Of a stretch of DNA of 64,000 nt, positions 7,322 to 17,754 are shown piece by piece. The stretch comes from an uncultured Cedecea sp. Lineage in GTDB: Bacteria > Pseudomonadota > Gammaproteobacteria > Enterobacterales > Enterobacteriaceae. The translations under genes and the position numbers were made by a program. Where the stretch lies: NCBI RefSeq assembly GCF_947498825.1, contig NZ_CANMLV010000001.1, positions 496,001 through 560,000 on the forward strand, in the 5' to 3' direction. The notes beneath the pieces were generated by a model, which saw nothing but the letters and a program-made list of their open reading frames with translations, made no database searches and was not told the DNA's origin. Numbering within the stretch: position 1 is the first letter of the stretch; each line of letters begins with the position of its first letter.

Positions 7322-8533
7322 ATGACTGAGTCGACTGTTAATCATTATCCCCGTTTAGTGCTAGCCAAAGGACGCGAAAAATCATTGTTGCGTCGTCATC
7401 CCTGGGTCTTCTCAGGTGCAGTCGCCCGTATAGAAGGTAACGTCAATCTGGGTGAAACCATTGATATTGTTGATGCCCATGGGAAATGGCTTGCCCGGGC
7501 AGCTTATTCCCCCGCCTCACAAATTTGTGCGCGAGTCTGGAGTTTTGACCGTAACGAGATAATCGATACAGAATTCTTTATCCGTCGCCTGGAACAAGCA
7601 CAACAGTGGCGTGACTGGCTTGCTGCGCGCGATGGTTTAGACAGCTATCGTCTCATCGCCGGTGAGTCAGATGGCCTGCCCGGCATCACTATCGACCGTT
7701 TTTCTCATTTTCTGGTATTACAATTGCTTTCTGCTGGTGCAGACTATCAGCGTCCACAGTTGGTTGCAGCACTGCAAAAACTGTATCCGGACTGTTCTGT
7801 TTATGAAAGGTCTGACGTCGCAGTGCGCAAAAAAGAGGGACTGCCACTGACACAAGGCACCATTAGCGGCGAACTACCGCCCGCTCTGCTCGCGATAGAA
7901 GAGCATGGTATGAAACTACTGGTTGATATCCAGCAGGGGCATAAAACAGGCTACTATCTTGATCAGCGTGATAGTCGTTTTGCCACCCGTGGCTATGTCA
8001 AAAATAAACGCGTACTGAACTGTTTTTCTTATACCGGTGGATTTGCTGTCTCGGCGTTAATGGGTGACTGTCGCGAAGTTGTCAGCGTCGATACTTCACA
8101 AGAAGCACTGGATATCGCCAAACAAAATGTCGAGCTTAACCAGCTTGACCTCAGCAAAGCCGAGTTTCTGCGCGATGATGTCTTCAAATTGTTGCGTAAG
8201 TATCGCGATAGCGGCGAAAAATTCGATGTCATCATCATGGATCCACCGAAATTTGTTGAAAATAAAAATCAGTTGTCCGGCGCATGCCGTGGATATAAAG
8301 ATATCAATATGCTGGCATGTCAGCTTCTGAATCCGGGAGGCATTTTAATGACCTTCTCGTGCTCAGGATTAATGACAACAGACTTATTCCAAAAAATCGT
8401 TGCTGATGCTGCGCTGGATGCCGGCCGGGAATTGCAGTTTATTGAACAGTTTCGTCAGGCTGCCGACCATCCGGTCATTGCAAGTTATCCCGAAGGATTG
8501 TATCTGAAAGGATTTGCTTGTCGCGTCATTTGA
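7322..8533 (+). CDS. rlmI: 23S rRNA m5C1962 methyltransferase RlmI
   Basis: The 403-residue protein has an N-terminal PUA domain beginning [21 protein letters not shown] and a C-terminal Rossmann methyltransferase with [12 protein letters not shown] as the SAM-binding region and MDPPKF in motif IV. E. coli RlmI methylates C1962 of 23S rRNA and has 396 residues. The start at 7322 has an AGAGG site upstream; a longer open frame starting at 7220 is beyond the family N-terminus. The next gene, hspQ, begins 59 bp later. Confidence 0.95.
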   Translation: MTESTVNHYPRLVLAKGREKSLLRRHPWVFSGAVARIEGNVNLGETIDIVDAHGKWLARAAYSPASQICARVWSFDRNEIIDTEFFIRRLEQAQQWRDWLAARDGLDSYRLIAGESDGLPGITIDRFSHFLVLQLLSAGADYQRPQLVAALQKLYPDCSVYERSDVAVRKKEGLPLTQGTISGELPPALLAIEEHGMKLLVDIQQGHKTGYYLDQRDSRFATRGYVKNKRVLNCFSYTGGFAVSALMGDCREVVSVDTSQEALDIAKQNVELNQLDLSKAEFLRDDVFKLLRKYRDSGEKFDVIIMDPPKFVENKNQLSGACRGYKDINMLACQLLNPGGILMTFSCSGLMTTDLFQKIVADAALDAGRELQFIEQFRQAADHPVIASYPEGLYLKGFACRVI

Positions 8534-8592
8534 CTTGAAAAATGGAAAGGATGCCATACATCTATAACAATATGATGTTTCTGGAGGTGAAA

Positions 8593-8910
8593 ATGATTGC
8601 CGCTAAATTTGGGATTGGTCAGCAAGTCAGGCATGCTTTACTGGGCTATTTAGGTGTGGTGGTCGATATTGACCCAGAGTACGGGCTGAGTGAGACCCAC
8701 GAAGATTATCTGGCAATCAATAGCTCGCTGCGAAACACCCCCTGGTATCATGTTGTAATGGAGAACGATGACGGGATGACCGTGCATACTTATCTCGCCG
8801 AAGCGCAGCTGAGCGGTGAAGGTGAGCAGGAACATCCAGAGCAAACATCACTTGATGAACTGGCAGCCTCAATACGCAAGAGGTTACAAACTCCATGTCT
8901 GCGTAACTGA
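8593..8910 (+). CDS. hspQ: Heat-shock protein HspQ
   Basis: From the ATG at 8593 (TGGAGGTGAAA before it) the product is 105 residues, exactly the E. coli length, beginning [14 protein letters not shown] and containing [10 protein letters not shown] and HTYLAEAQL. HspQ binds hemimethylated oriC DNA and is a specificity-enhancing factor and substrate of Lon. The longer frame from 8542 is not supported. In E. coli hspQ is sigma-32 controlled; I did not identify a clear heat-shock promoter here. Confidence 0.95.
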   Translation: MIAAKFGIGQQVRHALLGYLGVVVDIDPEYGLSETHEDYLAINSSLRNTPWYHVVMENDDGMTVHTYLAEAQLSGEGEQEHPEQTSLDELAASIRKRLQTPCLRN

Positions 8911-8928
8911 AAATCTCCTCCAGGAATA

Positions 8929-8958
8929 AGAGATTCAGGTCAACGAGCCTGAATCTCT
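8929..8958. terminator. Hairpin between hspQ and yccU
   Basis: AGAGATTCAGG pairs with CCTGAATCTCT around an 8-nt loop. Neither flank has a long T-run, so termination is probable but not certain. It serves convergent genes. Confidence 0.55.
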
Positions 8959-9003
8959 GCATCATTCAGTGCAAATAACGTCTGCGCACAACATATAATG
9001 ACG

Positions 9004-9417
9004 CTATTTAGCCAGCCCCAGACGCGGTATTTCTATTGCCGGGCAATGGTCCATAACCACATTCAGCCCCGCCTCTTTAGCCAGCTGCGCTGCCTGTTCA
9101 TTAATCACACCAATTTGCAGCCACAGTGTTTTCGACTTAATCGCAATCGCCTCTTGTGCCACACCCAAAGCCGCCTCTGAGTTACGGAAAACATCAACCA
9201 TATCGACTTGCTGCGGAATGTCGGCAAGAGTCGCATAGACCTGTTGCCCTAATAAGGTCTGCCCGGCAAGTTTGGGTGACACGGGGATCACCTCGTATCC
9301 CTGCTGGAGTAAATAGTTCATAACCTCATAAGAAGGACGATTCGTTTTCTCACTGGCTCCCACCAAAGCAATGGTGCGTGTCGTGCGCAGGATCTCTTCA
9401 ATACTCAAGTTACTCAT
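9004..9417 (-). CDS. yccU: CoA-binding domain protein YccU
   Basis: The 137-residue protein equals the E. coli YccU length. It is a single CoA-binding Rossmann domain with TIALVGAS near the N-terminus, [10 protein letters not shown] and a C-terminal [13 protein letters not shown]. Its function is unknown; related domains occur in succinyl-CoA synthetase. Two adjacent ATG codons follow AAGGAGG; the second (9417) has the better spacing and gives the family length. In E. coli yccT lies between this gene and mgsA; here it is missing. Confidence 0.9.
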   Translation of the reverse strand: MSNLSIEEILRTTRTIALVGASEKTNRPSYEVMNYLLQQGYEVIPVSPKLAGQTLLGQQVYATLADIPQQVDMVDVFRNSEAALGVAQEAIAIKSKTLWLQIGVINEQAAQLAKEAGLNVVMDHCPAIEIPRLGLAK

Positions 9418-9495
9418 CATGCCTCCTTGAAATGGCAAAATACACCGTCTATTGGTTAAGCTTCGCTCAGTCTCTACAGGCCACTCGAATCATTT

Positions 9496-9512
9496 AGTGT
9501 ATATCATACACT
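9496..9512. promoter_or_regulatory. Palindrome between yccU and mgsA
   Basis: AGTGTATATCATACACT is a perfect inverted repeat of 7 bp arms around ATC, placed between the divergent yccU and mgsA genes. Its position suits an operator for a dimeric regulator, but I cannot name one. Confidence 0.4.
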
Positions 9513-9598
9513 TCAGGGCGCTTTTTTAATTTCTTTCTCTTGCAGCATCAATCTCTTCCAGTAATCTATCTAATATTCAAATCAATCAGGAAAAAATC

Positions 9599-10054
9599 AT
9601 GCATCTGACCACCCGTACCCTTTCAGAAAAAAAACATGTTGCCTTGGTTGCCCATGATCACTGTAAAAGTGCGTTATTGGCTTGGGTAGAGCGTCATAAA
9701 TCAGTTCTTGAAAATCATACCTTGTATGCCACTGGCACGACCGGCAACTTAATTCAACGAGCATCGGGTCTGGAGGTCAATGCAATGATGAGCGGCCCGA
9801 TGGGTGGCGACCAACAGGTTGGAGCCATGATCGCTGAAGGTAAAATTGATGTCCTGATTTTCCTCTGGGACCCACTGAATGCGGTTCCTCATGATCCTGA
9901 CGTTAAGGCGTTACTGCGTCTGGCAACCGTCTGGAATATCCCGGTTGCCACTAACCTGTCGACAGCTGACTTTATTATTCATTCGCCTGGGTTTAATCGC
10001 CCGGTTGAAATTCAGATCCCGGACTATCAGCGTTATCTGACGGACCGTCTGTAA
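9599..10054 (+). CDS. mgsA: Methylglyoxal synthase
   Basis: The 151-residue enzyme converts dihydroxyacetone phosphate to methylglyoxal and phosphate, a bypass used when sugar phosphates build up. The catalytic Asp71 in [10 protein letters not shown], His19 in VAHDH, His98 in NAVPHDPD and the phosphate-binding TGTTGN are all present at the E. coli positions. It is divergent from yccU and converges on helD with only 3 bp between the stop codons. Confidence 0.96.
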   Translation: MHLTTRTLSEKKHVALVAHDHCKSALLAWVERHKSVLENHTLYATGTTGNLIQRASGLEVNAMMSGPMGGDQQVGAMIAEGKIDVLIFLWDPLNAVPHDPDVKALLRLATVWNIPVATNLSTADFIIHSPGFNRPVEIQIPDYQRYLTDRL

Positions 10055-10057
10055 GTT

Positions 10058-12112
10058 TCAAGGGCGATTAAGTACCGGCACGCCAAGTCGTTTTAATCCC
10101 TCAACAAATGAGGAAGGTTGTTGTTTATTGAATAATAACCAAACACGCTGGCGTGCCCGGGTTAAAGCGACATAAAGTAAACGACGTTCTTCTGCATCGG
10201 GAAAATCTTCAGGTTGAGGTAATAATACTTGCTCAAAAACGGACTCTCTCGCCTCGGCAGGGAATCCCTCTTTTCCTGCTTGTAAGCCGAGAACAATCAC
10301 GTAATCAGCTTCCTGTCCTTTACTGGCATGGATAGTCATAAAGTCGATATTGAGTTTTGGCCAGCGCGTCGCCGCATTATTCAGACAGTCAGGATATAAA
10401 TATCGATAACGCGCAAGAATCAAAATGCGCTGTTCAGGTAAAGCATAACCACTTAACTTGTCGAGCAGGCTTTCAAGCTTATCGTCCACCAACAGATTGA
10501 CAGATTGTTTATCTCCCTTGACCAGGCTATTGAGTGCTTTCTTTTGTTGCCAGGGGTTCTGTTGTACCCACTGATTAGCAATCTCACCAATACGGCTATT
10601 AAAGCGGTAGGTGGTATCCAGCATACAGGTCTCAGCTGCATTAAAATGCTGAACAAACTCGCTAGTCAGTGCAGTTTGCGCGCCGGCAAATCGATAGATA
10701 GCCTGCCAGTCATCTCCTACAGCATACAGCGAGGTATGACTATTTTGCTTACGTAATGCACTCAGTAATGCTGCTCGTTGCGGAGAGATATCCTGAAATT
10801 CGTCCACCAGAATATGTTTCCACGGGCTGACAAATCGCCCCTTATCCAGAATATTTTGAGCCTGATGAATTAATCCCGAAAAATCAATTTCACCGGCATT
10901 TCGCAGCGTCGTTTTCCAGCATTTGAGTAAGGGGGCCATCAACTTAATACCACGGGTAAAACGCGGCTTTAATTCCTCGCTGGCAGTGGCGATCATTTCG
11001 GCTTGAGACCCCCCTTGCATCCGAATCAGTGATAACCAGCTATCCAGTTTTCCTGCCAGACGAGTGATTAACTTTTTATCCTGCCAGTACTCCCCTTCCG
11101 GAACGGACCAATTTAACTCATCCTCCAACCACTGACGCCAGCCTTTTGCCATCGCTTTTTTTTCACGGCACTGCTGCTGCCAGCAGTCTATTAACAGTTG
11201 CTGACGCGCGGCAGTATCCCCTTCAAGCTCACTGACTTGCGGTACTTTTTTACTTCCCTCAGAAATAATATGTAAAGCGAGTGCATGAAAGGTTTTTACG
11301 CTCAGAGAGTCCGTATTGAGTCTGTCGGCCAGTCGCTGTTCCATTTCCAAAGCGGCCTTACGCCCGAATGCCAGCATGAGGATCTGCTCTTGCGCGACTT
11401 CGGCTTGCTGTAATAACCAGCCAACCCGGGCAACCAAAACGGATGTTTTACCGCTTCCTGCCCCCGCAAGCACCAGCAGTGAATCTTCGTCGTTTACGAC
11501 CGCTTGCGCCTGGGCCGGATTTAGCGGCGCGCTTTCTATATGCTCAAAAAATGCCGCATACTGCTCACGCATCTGACGAGTGTAAGTCTCATTGCATTGC
11601 TGACGAAACGCATCGCCTTGATCAAGGAGTTGCTGACAGAGACTTAAGGCCTCACGGCAACAAGCAAACTCAGTCAGACGAACAATAGGGAGCGGCATGG
11701 CTGCAAATGTCTGACGAACTTCCTGCTGTAATGCCAGCAACTCCCGACGTTTAAGCCATTTCTCCTGGCTGTTCAGCCGCTGTATATTATCCTGTTGTTT
11801 ACTAAGAACATCGGCGGCGACATGACTCATCTCTTCACTCCAGCTTTGCCAGATATGATTGAGATGAGTAAAAAATCGACGTGTTTCCTGCCATTCAGTA
11901 CCATGCAAACGCACGACCTTGTTATCTGGCAGGACAAATTCCAGCTCCCCCCAGACTAAACCTCGCTTACAGTTTATTTTAACTAACTGATTGAAAGGTA
12001 TTAGATATTCATGACTATCGCCTTTAACTTCAACTCCCGCGGGTAACAATTTCACCCGATTATATGGGTGCTGTGCTAAATGTTTACCCAGGGAGGTTGC
12101 TCTAAGTTCCAT
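10058..12112 (-). CDS. helD: DNA helicase IV
   Basis: The 684-residue protein has exactly the E. coli length. A non-helicase N-terminal region of about 195 residues is followed by UvrD/Rep superfamily I motifs: Walker A AGAGSGKT at residues 216-223, Walker B VDEFQD, GDDWQAIYRF, and late motifs MTIHASKGQEADYV and LLYVALTRAR. It unwinds DNA 3' to 5' and takes part in recombination. It is transcribed alone, convergent with mgsA and divergent from yccF. Confidence 0.96.
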   Translation of the reverse strand: MELRATSLGKHLAQHPYNRVKLLPAGVEVKGDSHEYLIPFNQLVKINCKRGLVWGELEFVLPDNKVVRLHGTEWQETRRFFTHLNHIWQSWSEEMSHVAADVLSKQQDNIQRLNSQEKWLKRRELLALQQEVRQTFAAMPLPIVRLTEFACCREALSLCQQLLDQGDAFRQQCNETYTRQMREQYAAFFEHIESAPLNPAQAQAVVNDEDSLLVLAGAGSGKTSVLVARVGWLLQQAEVAQEQILMLAFGRKAALEMEQRLADRLNTDSLSVKTFHALALHIISEGSKKVPQVSELEGDTAARQQLLIDCWQQQCREKKAMAKGWRQWLEDELNWSVPEGEYWQDKKLITRLAGKLDSWLSLIRMQGGSQAEMIATASEELKPRFTRGIKLMAPLLKCWKTTLRNAGEIDFSGLIHQAQNILDKGRFVSPWKHILVDEFQDISPQRAALLSALRKQNSHTSLYAVGDDWQAIYRFAGAQTALTSEFVQHFNAAETCMLDTTYRFNSRIGEIANQWVQQNPWQQKKALNSLVKGDKQSVNLLVDDKLESLLDKLSGYALPEQRILILARYRYLYPDCLNNAATRWPKLNIDFMTIHASKGQEADYVIVLGLQAGKEGFPAEARESVFEQVLLPQPEDFPDAEERRLLYVALTRARQRVWLLFNKQQPSSFVEGLKRLGVPVLNRP

Positions 12113-12296
12113 GATTTGTCTTATCCTGAATAATGGGGGGGTACTGAGTCAGTTTAACCACTGATGAGGTAACGCTCCAGGGTAAAACGCGCTAATATTA
12201 TTGTGTTTTTTATATCATTAATAATTCAAGTCATAGTCCTGCACGTATCGGCAGCTTAAAGTATGACGTGTCAGGTTATACCAACAGGGAGGAATT

Positions 12297-12743
12297 ATGC
12301 GTACGATTCTTAATGTATTGAATTTTGTATTGGGTGGTTTTGCAACAACACTAGGCTGGTTATTTGCCACGCTGATCAGCATGCTGCTGATCATAACCTT
12401 ACCGCTGACACGTTCCTGCTGGGAAATTACGAAATTGTCGTTTGTTCCTTACGGTAACGAAGCCATTCATGTCGATGAGCTGTATCCGGAAGATAAAAGT
12501 GCTATAGCCAATACGGGGGGTACCGTACTGAATATTGTGTGGTTCGTTCTGTTTGGCTGGTGGCTGTGTATTATGCATATTTGCGTCGGTATCACACAGT
12601 GTATCTCTCTGATAGGTATTCCTGTTGGCCTGGCAAATTTTAAAATCGCCGCCATTGCTCTCTGGCCTGTCGGACGCCGTGTCGTCCCTGTCGAAGTTGC
12701 TCAGGCTGCACGTATTGCTAACGCCCGGAATCGATTTTACTAA
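12297..12743 (+). CDS. yccF: Inner-membrane protein YccF
   Basis: The 148-residue protein matches E. coli YccF in length. It has two related hydrophobic halves (residues ~5-40 and ~75-120), each with a long membrane segment, separated by a charged loop. An SD sequence GGAGG precedes the ATG closely. Function is unknown. Its stop is 9 bp before the yccS start, so the two are one operon, as in E. coli. Confidence 0.93.
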   Translation: MRTILNVLNFVLGGFATTLGWLFATLISMLLIITLPLTRSCWEITKLSFVPYGNEAIHVDELYPEDKSAIANTGGTVLNIVWFVLFGWWLCIMHICVGITQCISLIGIPVGLANFKIAAIALWPVGRRVVPVEVAQAARIANARNRFY

Positions 12744-12752
12744 GGTTTTTTT

Positions 12753-14894
12753 GTGCTGATTATGACTCCGCTATTACAGCGTTACACATGGAGCAGTGCC
12801 TGGCTTTATAACCTGCGAATTTTTATTGCCCTCACGGGTACCGCAGTTCTTCCTTGGTGGTTAGGTGATGTTCGCCTAACCATTCCTTTGACACTCGGTG
12901 TCGTCGCTGCCGCGCTCGCCGATGTGGACGACAGACTCACTGGACGTCTGCGTAATTTAGTCATTACTCTGGTTTGTTTTTTTATTGCCTCAGCCTCTGT
13001 TGAGTTGCTATTTCCTTATCCCTGGTTCTTTGCTTTGGGACTACTTATCTCTACCAGCGGATTCATTCTGCTGGGAGGATTAGGCCAGCGCTATGCCACT
13101 ATTGCTTTTGGTGCTCTGCTGATTGCTATCTATACCATGCTGGGAACCTCGCTTTATACACACTGGTATCAACAACCTGTTTTATTGCTGGCTGGTGCTA
13201 TCTGGTACAATGTTCTGACGCTTGCCGGGCATTTGATTTTTCCTGTTCGTCCACTGCAGGACAATCTGGCACGCTGTTATGACAATTTGGCCCATTACCT
13301 GGAAATTAAAGCCGCACTGTTTGATCCCGATATAGAACAAGAGAGCCAAACCCCGGTCTTCGAACTTGCGCTGGCCAATCGTCAACTTGTGACGACCCTT
13401 GAACAAACAAAAATATCGCTACTGACTCGTCTGCGTGGCTATCGTGGGCAAAAAGGAACGCGTCGGACACTTCATTATTATTTTGTCGCCCAGGATATTC
13501 ATGAACGTGCCAGTTCATCTCATGTTCAATATCAAAAATTGCGCGATAAGTTTCGCTATACCGATATCATGTTCCGTTTTCAACGCCTGCTAACCCTGCA
13601 GTCTCAGGCTTGCCAGCAGCTATCCCGCTCAATACTGCTGAGCACGCCTTATCAGCACGATACGGGCTTCGAGAGAGTGTTCAGTCATCTCGATGCCGCG
13701 TTAGATAAAATTAGAGCAACCGACAGTGGTTCGCCCGAACTCAAAGCGCTGGGATTCTTACTGACTAATCTTCGAGCCATTGATGCTCAGCTGGCCACGA
13801 TCGAATCCGAACAAGCATTTGAGAATCCCCGAAATGATAAGGAAAACCGGCTCTCCGACGACAGGCTGACTGGATTAGGTGACACTTGGCTGCGCTTGTC
13901 ACGGAACTTTACGCCAGAATCAGCACTGTTTCGTCATGCTGTACGTATGTCGTTGGTGCTTTGTCTCGGTTATGCATTTATTCAATTCACGGGGATGCAG
14001 CACGGTTACTGGATCCTACTGACCAGCTTATTTGTCTGTCAGCCTAATTACAGTGCGACCCGCCACCGACTGGCATTACGTATTATTGGAACTCTACTGG
14101 GGGTCGCGATAGGCATACCGGTATTATTTTTTGTCCCCTCACTCGAGGGGCAGTTACTCTTGATAGTCATTACTGGCGTACTTTTCTTCTCTTTTCGCCA
14201 TGTTCAATATGCCCATGCCACGATGTTTATTACTCTGCTGGTCTTGCTCTGCTTTAATCTGCTGGGCGAGGGATTTGAAGTGGCTTTACCACGGGTATTC
14301 GATACTATTCTGGGCTGTGGAATTGCCTGGGCGGCGGTCAGTTTTATCTGGCCAGACTGGCGTTTCCGCCGTCTACCTTTGGTTATTAAGCGAACACTGG
14401 ACGCCAACTGCCGCTATCTTGATGCCATCCTTGAGCAATACCATCAAGGCCGGGATAACCGCCTTGAATATCGTATTGCCAGAAGAGATGCCTATAATAA
14501 AGGAGCGGAGCTGGCGTCAGTCGTTTCCAATATAGCAAGCGAACCTCACGTGTCTCCGGAGCTACGTGAGATAGCATTTCGTTTATTGTGTCTGAATCAC
14601 TCTCTGAGCAGTTATATTTCAGCTTTGGGTGCACATCGCGAGCAACTGACTAACGAGGCAATTTTGCACCTGCTGGATGATGCTGTTTGCTATGTTGATG
14701 ATGCGCTTCATCATCTGTCAATCAACGATGAACGCTTGCAAATCATGCTGAATAATATCACCGCTCGCGTATCACAGCTCGATGTACGTCCAGAAACAAA
14801 GGAGCCACTTGTGCTACAGCAAATAGGACTGTTAGTGACTCTGTTACCGGAAATATCTCGTCTGCAGCAACAAGTTTCTCAGTTATCAGACTAA
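12753..14894 (+). CDS. yccS: Inner-membrane protein YccS (FUSC-like transporter family)
   Basis: The 713-residue protein has two blocks of membrane helices (about residues 15-160 and 395-530), each followed by a soluble region, the layout of fusaric-acid-resistance/aromatic acid exporter proteins. The start chosen is GTG at 12753, which has AAGG just upstream; an ATG three codons later is less well placed. Substrate is unknown. The stop overlaps that of convergent sxy by 4 bp. Confidence 0.93.
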   Translation: MLIMTPLLQRYTWSSAWLYNLRIFIALTGTAVLPWWLGDVRLTIPLTLGVVAAALADVDDRLTGRLRNLVITLVCFFIASASVELLFPYPWFFALGLLISTSGFILLGGLGQRYATIAFGALLIAIYTMLGTSLYTHWYQQPVLLLAGAIWYNVLTLAGHLIFPVRPLQDNLARCYDNLAHYLEIKAALFDPDIEQESQTPVFELALANRQLVTTLEQTKISLLTRLRGYRGQKGTRRTLHYYFVAQDIHERASSSHVQYQKLRDKFRYTDIMFRFQRLLTLQSQACQQLSRSILLSTPYQHDTGFERVFSHLDAALDKIRATDSGSPELKALGFLLTNLRAIDAQLATIESEQAFENPRNDKENRLSDDRLTGLGDTWLRLSRNFTPESALFRHAVRMSLVLCLGYAFIQFTGMQHGYWILLTSLFVCQPNYSATRHRLALRIIGTLLGVAIGIPVLFFVPSLEGQLLLIVITGVLFFSFRHVQYAHATMFITLLVLLCFNLLGEGFEVALPRVFDTILGCGIAWAAVSFIWPDWRFRRLPLVIKRTLDANCRYLDAILEQYHQGRDNRLEYRIARRDAYNKGAELASVVSNIASEPHVSPELREIAFRLLCLNHSLSSYISALGAHREQLTNEAILHLLDDAVCYVDDALHHLSINDERLQIMLNNITARVSQLDVRPETKEPLVLQQIGLLVTLLPEISRLQQQVSQLSD

Positions 14895-15505
14895 CTAGAG
14901 TGGCGTTGCTCATAGCGACGCCACCAGTCCATCAATTCCAGACGAACACTGGACGGTAATACAGCTTCATGAACGCCACTGATCGCCCCTGCAAGCGCCA
15001 GTAAGACCTTTACTCCAACAGCCTTTTTATTATTTTTTAACTTGATCCATGAACGTTTGGCACCAAAAGACTTAAGTGTTTCAGAATCATTAATTCCAGC
15101 TTCACGTAGCATTATTTCCAGATTCAAACTGATATTCGGCAAATCCTTCAGGCGACTAAGCGAATTACGTTGCAATTTTTCCTGTCGGGCACTTTTTAAA
15201 GCGCTGGAAGAGAGTTTAATAAGCTGATTGGTATCCTGCCAAAGCTCATCATCAACCCGATAGTAATTAAGTTGAATGGGAACCCCACGTTTAAAATATT
15301 GTAAAGCTGGTGCTGATTTTTTTGTAAAATAATCAGAACATTGTTCGCACGCACGCAGGTAAAGATCGCCACCAGAAACCATCGCAAAAATCACACCGTC
15401 AACAAAAAGACTGTAACCGCCAAACAATGGTCGATAGCCAATATCCCCCAACGTTGAGAGACTTTCCTGGGACTCACGGATTTTCACATACGTTAGCTCT
15501 TTCAT
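14891..15505 (-). CDS. sxy: Competence regulator TfoX/Sxy
   Basis: The 204-residue protein has the TfoX N-terminal domain (YRPLFGGYSLFVDGVIFAMV, DLYLRAC) and the C-terminal helical domain (LPNISLNLEIMLREAGI, LLALAGAISGVHEA). Sxy works with CRP to activate genes with CRP-S sites, including DNA uptake genes. It is slightly shorter than the 209-residue E. coli protein. The gene is divergent from sulA, as in E. coli. Confidence 0.94.
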   Translation of the reverse strand: MKELTYVKIRESQESLSTLGDIGYRPLFGGYSLFVDGVIFAMVSGGDLYLRACEQCSDYFTKKSAPALQYFKRGVPIQLNYYRVDDELWQDTNQLIKLSSSALKSARQEKLQRNSLSRLKDLPNISLNLEIMLREAGINDSETLKSFGAKRSWIKLKNNKKAVGVKVLLALAGAISGVHEAVLPSSVRLELMDWWRRYEQRHSS

Positions 15506-15702
15506 TAATTCTCCTTATGTATCAATGAGTAAAACAATCCTGATTCTACCCTTCACACTAATAGCAAAAAATAACCTGTGCTTCCAACAAAAAATCAGTA
15601 ACGCAGCCCCTCCCGGCAGCGAGATTTTTATATTGAGTCGATTTGGATAAAAGAATTGAGAAGCACGCCGAAATTTTGGTTGATCTTTGCACTCTCCGGT
15701 AT

Positions 15703-15722
15703 TACTGTATATTCATACAGTG
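15703..15722. promoter_or_regulatory. LexA operator of sulA
   Basis: TACTGTATATTCATACAGTG carries the CTGT-N8-ACAG core with an AT-rich centre and lies 24 bp before the sulA start. It closely matches the SOS box consensus, so sulA should be repressed by LexA and induced by DNA damage. Confidence 0.93.
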
Positions 15723-15745
15723 ACAGTACAGAGTGAGACCTTACT

Positions 15746-16249
15746 ATGCGTTCATATGATTTCCCGACCTCATTCCGCTCTACTACAGCAACATCGGCTT
15801 TTTCCGAAAGATCGCAAAATTCTGTAGATATGCATGGTTTAATTAGTGAAGTCGTTTATCGTGAAGATAAGCCTTGGGTAACCCATTGTATCCTGTTACC
15901 CCTACTTCGACAGCTAGGTCATCAGTCACGCTGGCAGCTTTGGTTAACTCCTCAGCAAAAATTGAGCCGTCAATGGTTACAAGATGCTGGTTTGCCCTTG
16001 CATAAAGTGATGCAGAGCCGACAATACACAACAGCATGTACTATTGATGCAATGGAGAAAGCATTGTTAACGGGAAATTACAGTATTGTAATTAGTTGGT
16101 TAAATGAAGACCTGACAGATGACCAGCATCATCGTCTGAGTGTTGCTGCCGAAGCAGGTAATACTCTGGGTTTTATTATGAGACCGCAGCATATTTCAGC
16201 CAACAGACCACAAAGTGGGATAAAAATTCATTCTAGTTTGTATCATTAA
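15746..16249 (+). CDS. sulA: SOS cell-division inhibitor SulA
   Basis: The 167-residue protein carries the conserved core [29 protein letters not shown] and [11 protein letters not shown], and ends in KIHSSLYH, the C-terminal tail recognised by Lon. SulA binds FtsZ and blocks its polymerisation during the SOS response. The first ~30 residues diverge from E. coli, as is usual for this gene. A LexA box lies just upstream. ompA follows on the same strand. Confidence 0.96.
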   Translation: MRSYDFPTSFRSTTATSAFSERSQNSVDMHGLISEVVYREDKPWVTHCILLPLLRQLGHQSRWQLWLTPQQKLSRQWLQDAGLPLHKVMQSRQYTTACTIDAMEKALLTGNYSIVISWLNEDLTDDQHHRLSVAAEAGNTLGFIMRPQHISANRPQSGIKIHSSLYH

Positions 16250-16611
16250 GTAAATTTCAGACAAGTCCTGGAATTTTTTTAAGTTTAACATTCACTTGAC
16301 GAAAAAACTGACTAACGTACTGAATAAAAAGTAAATTACAAAAAGCAATACAGTGGTTTTTCGAGTAATTAATAACCAATTTTATAAGAAAATGTACGAA
16401 CTTACGTTTTTTTTTTATTATTCCGGCAGACTTGATGCTTGTAAGTTTCTCACTACGTTGTAGAATTTATCTCGCCAGGGAGCTCTTCCATAATGCCGAT
16501 ACATCGGTTGATGTTATAATTTGAGCTTAACCCGGGTCGAAGGATTTTAACCGCAAGTTCTAAAGTAACTTAGATCTCGTGGCCATTTTGGATGATAATG
16601 AGGCGCATAAA
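16250..16611 (+). other. sulA-ompA intergenic region with ompA leader
   Basis: The first ~180 bp are AT-rich with no gene. The last ~130 bp resemble the long structured ompA leader of E. coli: the segments GAAGGATTTTAACCG and TTTTGGATGATAATGAGGCGC just before the start codon are recognisable. In E. coli this leader stabilises the mRNA and its ribosome-binding region is the target of the sRNA MicA; the same role is inferred here. Confidence 0.6.
16439..16466 (+). promoter_or_regulatory. Putative ompA promoter
   Basis: TTGTAA (16439-16444) and TAGAAT (16461-16466) are 16 bp apart. A start just downstream would give a leader of about 135-140 nt, matching the known E. coli ompA leader length. 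Confidence 0.5.
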
Positions 16612-17676
16612 ATGAAAAAGACAGCTATCGCAATTGCTGTGGCACTGGCTGGCTTCGCTACCGTAGCGCAGGCCGCTCCGAAAGACGATACTTGGTACGC
16701 GGGTGGTAAACTGGGCTGGTCTCAATACCATTCTACTGCTACATCTCCAGCTCTGCTGAACAGCGGATCGACTCGTAACGATCAGCTGGGCGCCGGTGCC
16801 TACGGTGGCTATCAGGTTAACCCGTATGTTGGTTTTGAAATGGGTTACGACTGGTTAGGCCGTATGGCTTATAAAGGCAGCAACAGCAACGGCGCATTCA
16901 AAGCTCAAGGCGTTCAACTGACGACCAAACTGAGCTATCCAGTTCTGAATGACCTGGACATTTATACCCGTCTGGGTGGTATGGTATGGCGTGCAGATTC
17001 CAACCTGAATTATGCAGCTGGCCGTGCTAAAAACAACGATACCGGTGTTTCACCTGTATTCGCTGGTGGTTTGGAATATGCTGTAACTCGTGACATCGCT
17101 ACCCGTCTGGAATACCAGTGGGTTAACCACATTGGTGATAAAGACACCTTACATGCTCGTCCAGACAATGGCCTGCTGAGTGTTGGTGTTTCTTACCGCT
17201 TTGGTCAGCAGGAAGATTATGTTGCACCAGCTCCGGCACCGGCTCCAGCTCCAGCTCCAGAAGTAGAGACCAAGCACTTTACTCTGAAATCTGACGTTCT
17301 GTTCACTTTCGGTAAATCAACTCTGAAAGCTGAAGGTCAGCAAGCATTGGATCAGCTGTACAACCAGCTGAGCAGCCTGGATCCAACTGACGGTTCTGTT
17401 ATTGTTCTTGGCTACACTGACCGTATCGGTTCAGAGCAGTACAACCTGAAACTGTCTGAGCAACGTGCACAAAGCGTTGTTGACTACCTGGTTTCTAAGG
17501 GTATCCCAGCTGACAAGATTTCTGCTCGCGGCATGGGTAAAGCAGATCCAGTTACTGGTAACACCTGCGACAACGTAGCGCCACGCGCTAAACTGATTGA
17601 GTGCCTGGCACCGGATCGTCGTGTAGAGATCCAAGTTAAAGGTATCAAAGACGTTATTGTTCAGCCTGCTGCATAA
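16612..17676 (+). CDS. ompA: Outer membrane protein A
   Basis: The 354-residue precursor has a 21-residue signal peptide ending VAQA. The eight-stranded beta-barrel follows (residues ~22-198, with [13 protein letters not shown] and [10 protein letters not shown]), then an Ala-Pro repeat linker near residues 205-215, and a C-terminal peptidoglycan-binding OmpA domain with [20 protein letters not shown]. It links the outer membrane to peptidoglycan and is a common phage receptor. Codon use is that of a highly expressed gene. The start at 16612 follows GAGGC; an upstream in-frame ATG at 16579 lies in the leader. Confidence 0.98.
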   Translation: MKKTAIAIAVALAGFATVAQAAPKDDTWYAGGKLGWSQYHSTATSPALLNSGSTRNDQLGAGAYGGYQVNPYVGFEMGYDWLGRMAYKGSNSNGAFKAQGVQLTTKLSYPVLNDLDIYTRLGGMVWRADSNLNYAAGRAKNNDTGVSPVFAGGLEYAVTRDIATRLEYQWVNHIGDKDTLHARPDNGLLSVGVSYRFGQQEDYVAPAPAPAPAPAPEVETKHFTLKSDVLFTFGKSTLKAEGQQALDQLYNQLSSLDPTDGSVIVLGYTDRIGSEQYNLKLSEQRAQSVVDYLVSKGIPADKISARGMGKADPVTGNTCDNVAPRAKLIECLAPDRRVEIQVKGIKDVIVQPAA

Positions 17677-17696
17677 GCTGAACCCCGTCTGAAAAA

Positions 17697-17723
17697 AACC
17701 CGCTATAATGCGGGTTTTTTTTT
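17697..17723 (+). terminator. ompA terminator
   Basis: AACCCGC pairs with GCGGGTT around TATAAT and is followed by a long T-run. A matching A-run upstream means it can also serve matP on the other strand. Confidence 0.92.
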
Positions 17724-17754
17724 ATCTGAAATAACTCATTTTTTGTTAACAGCA

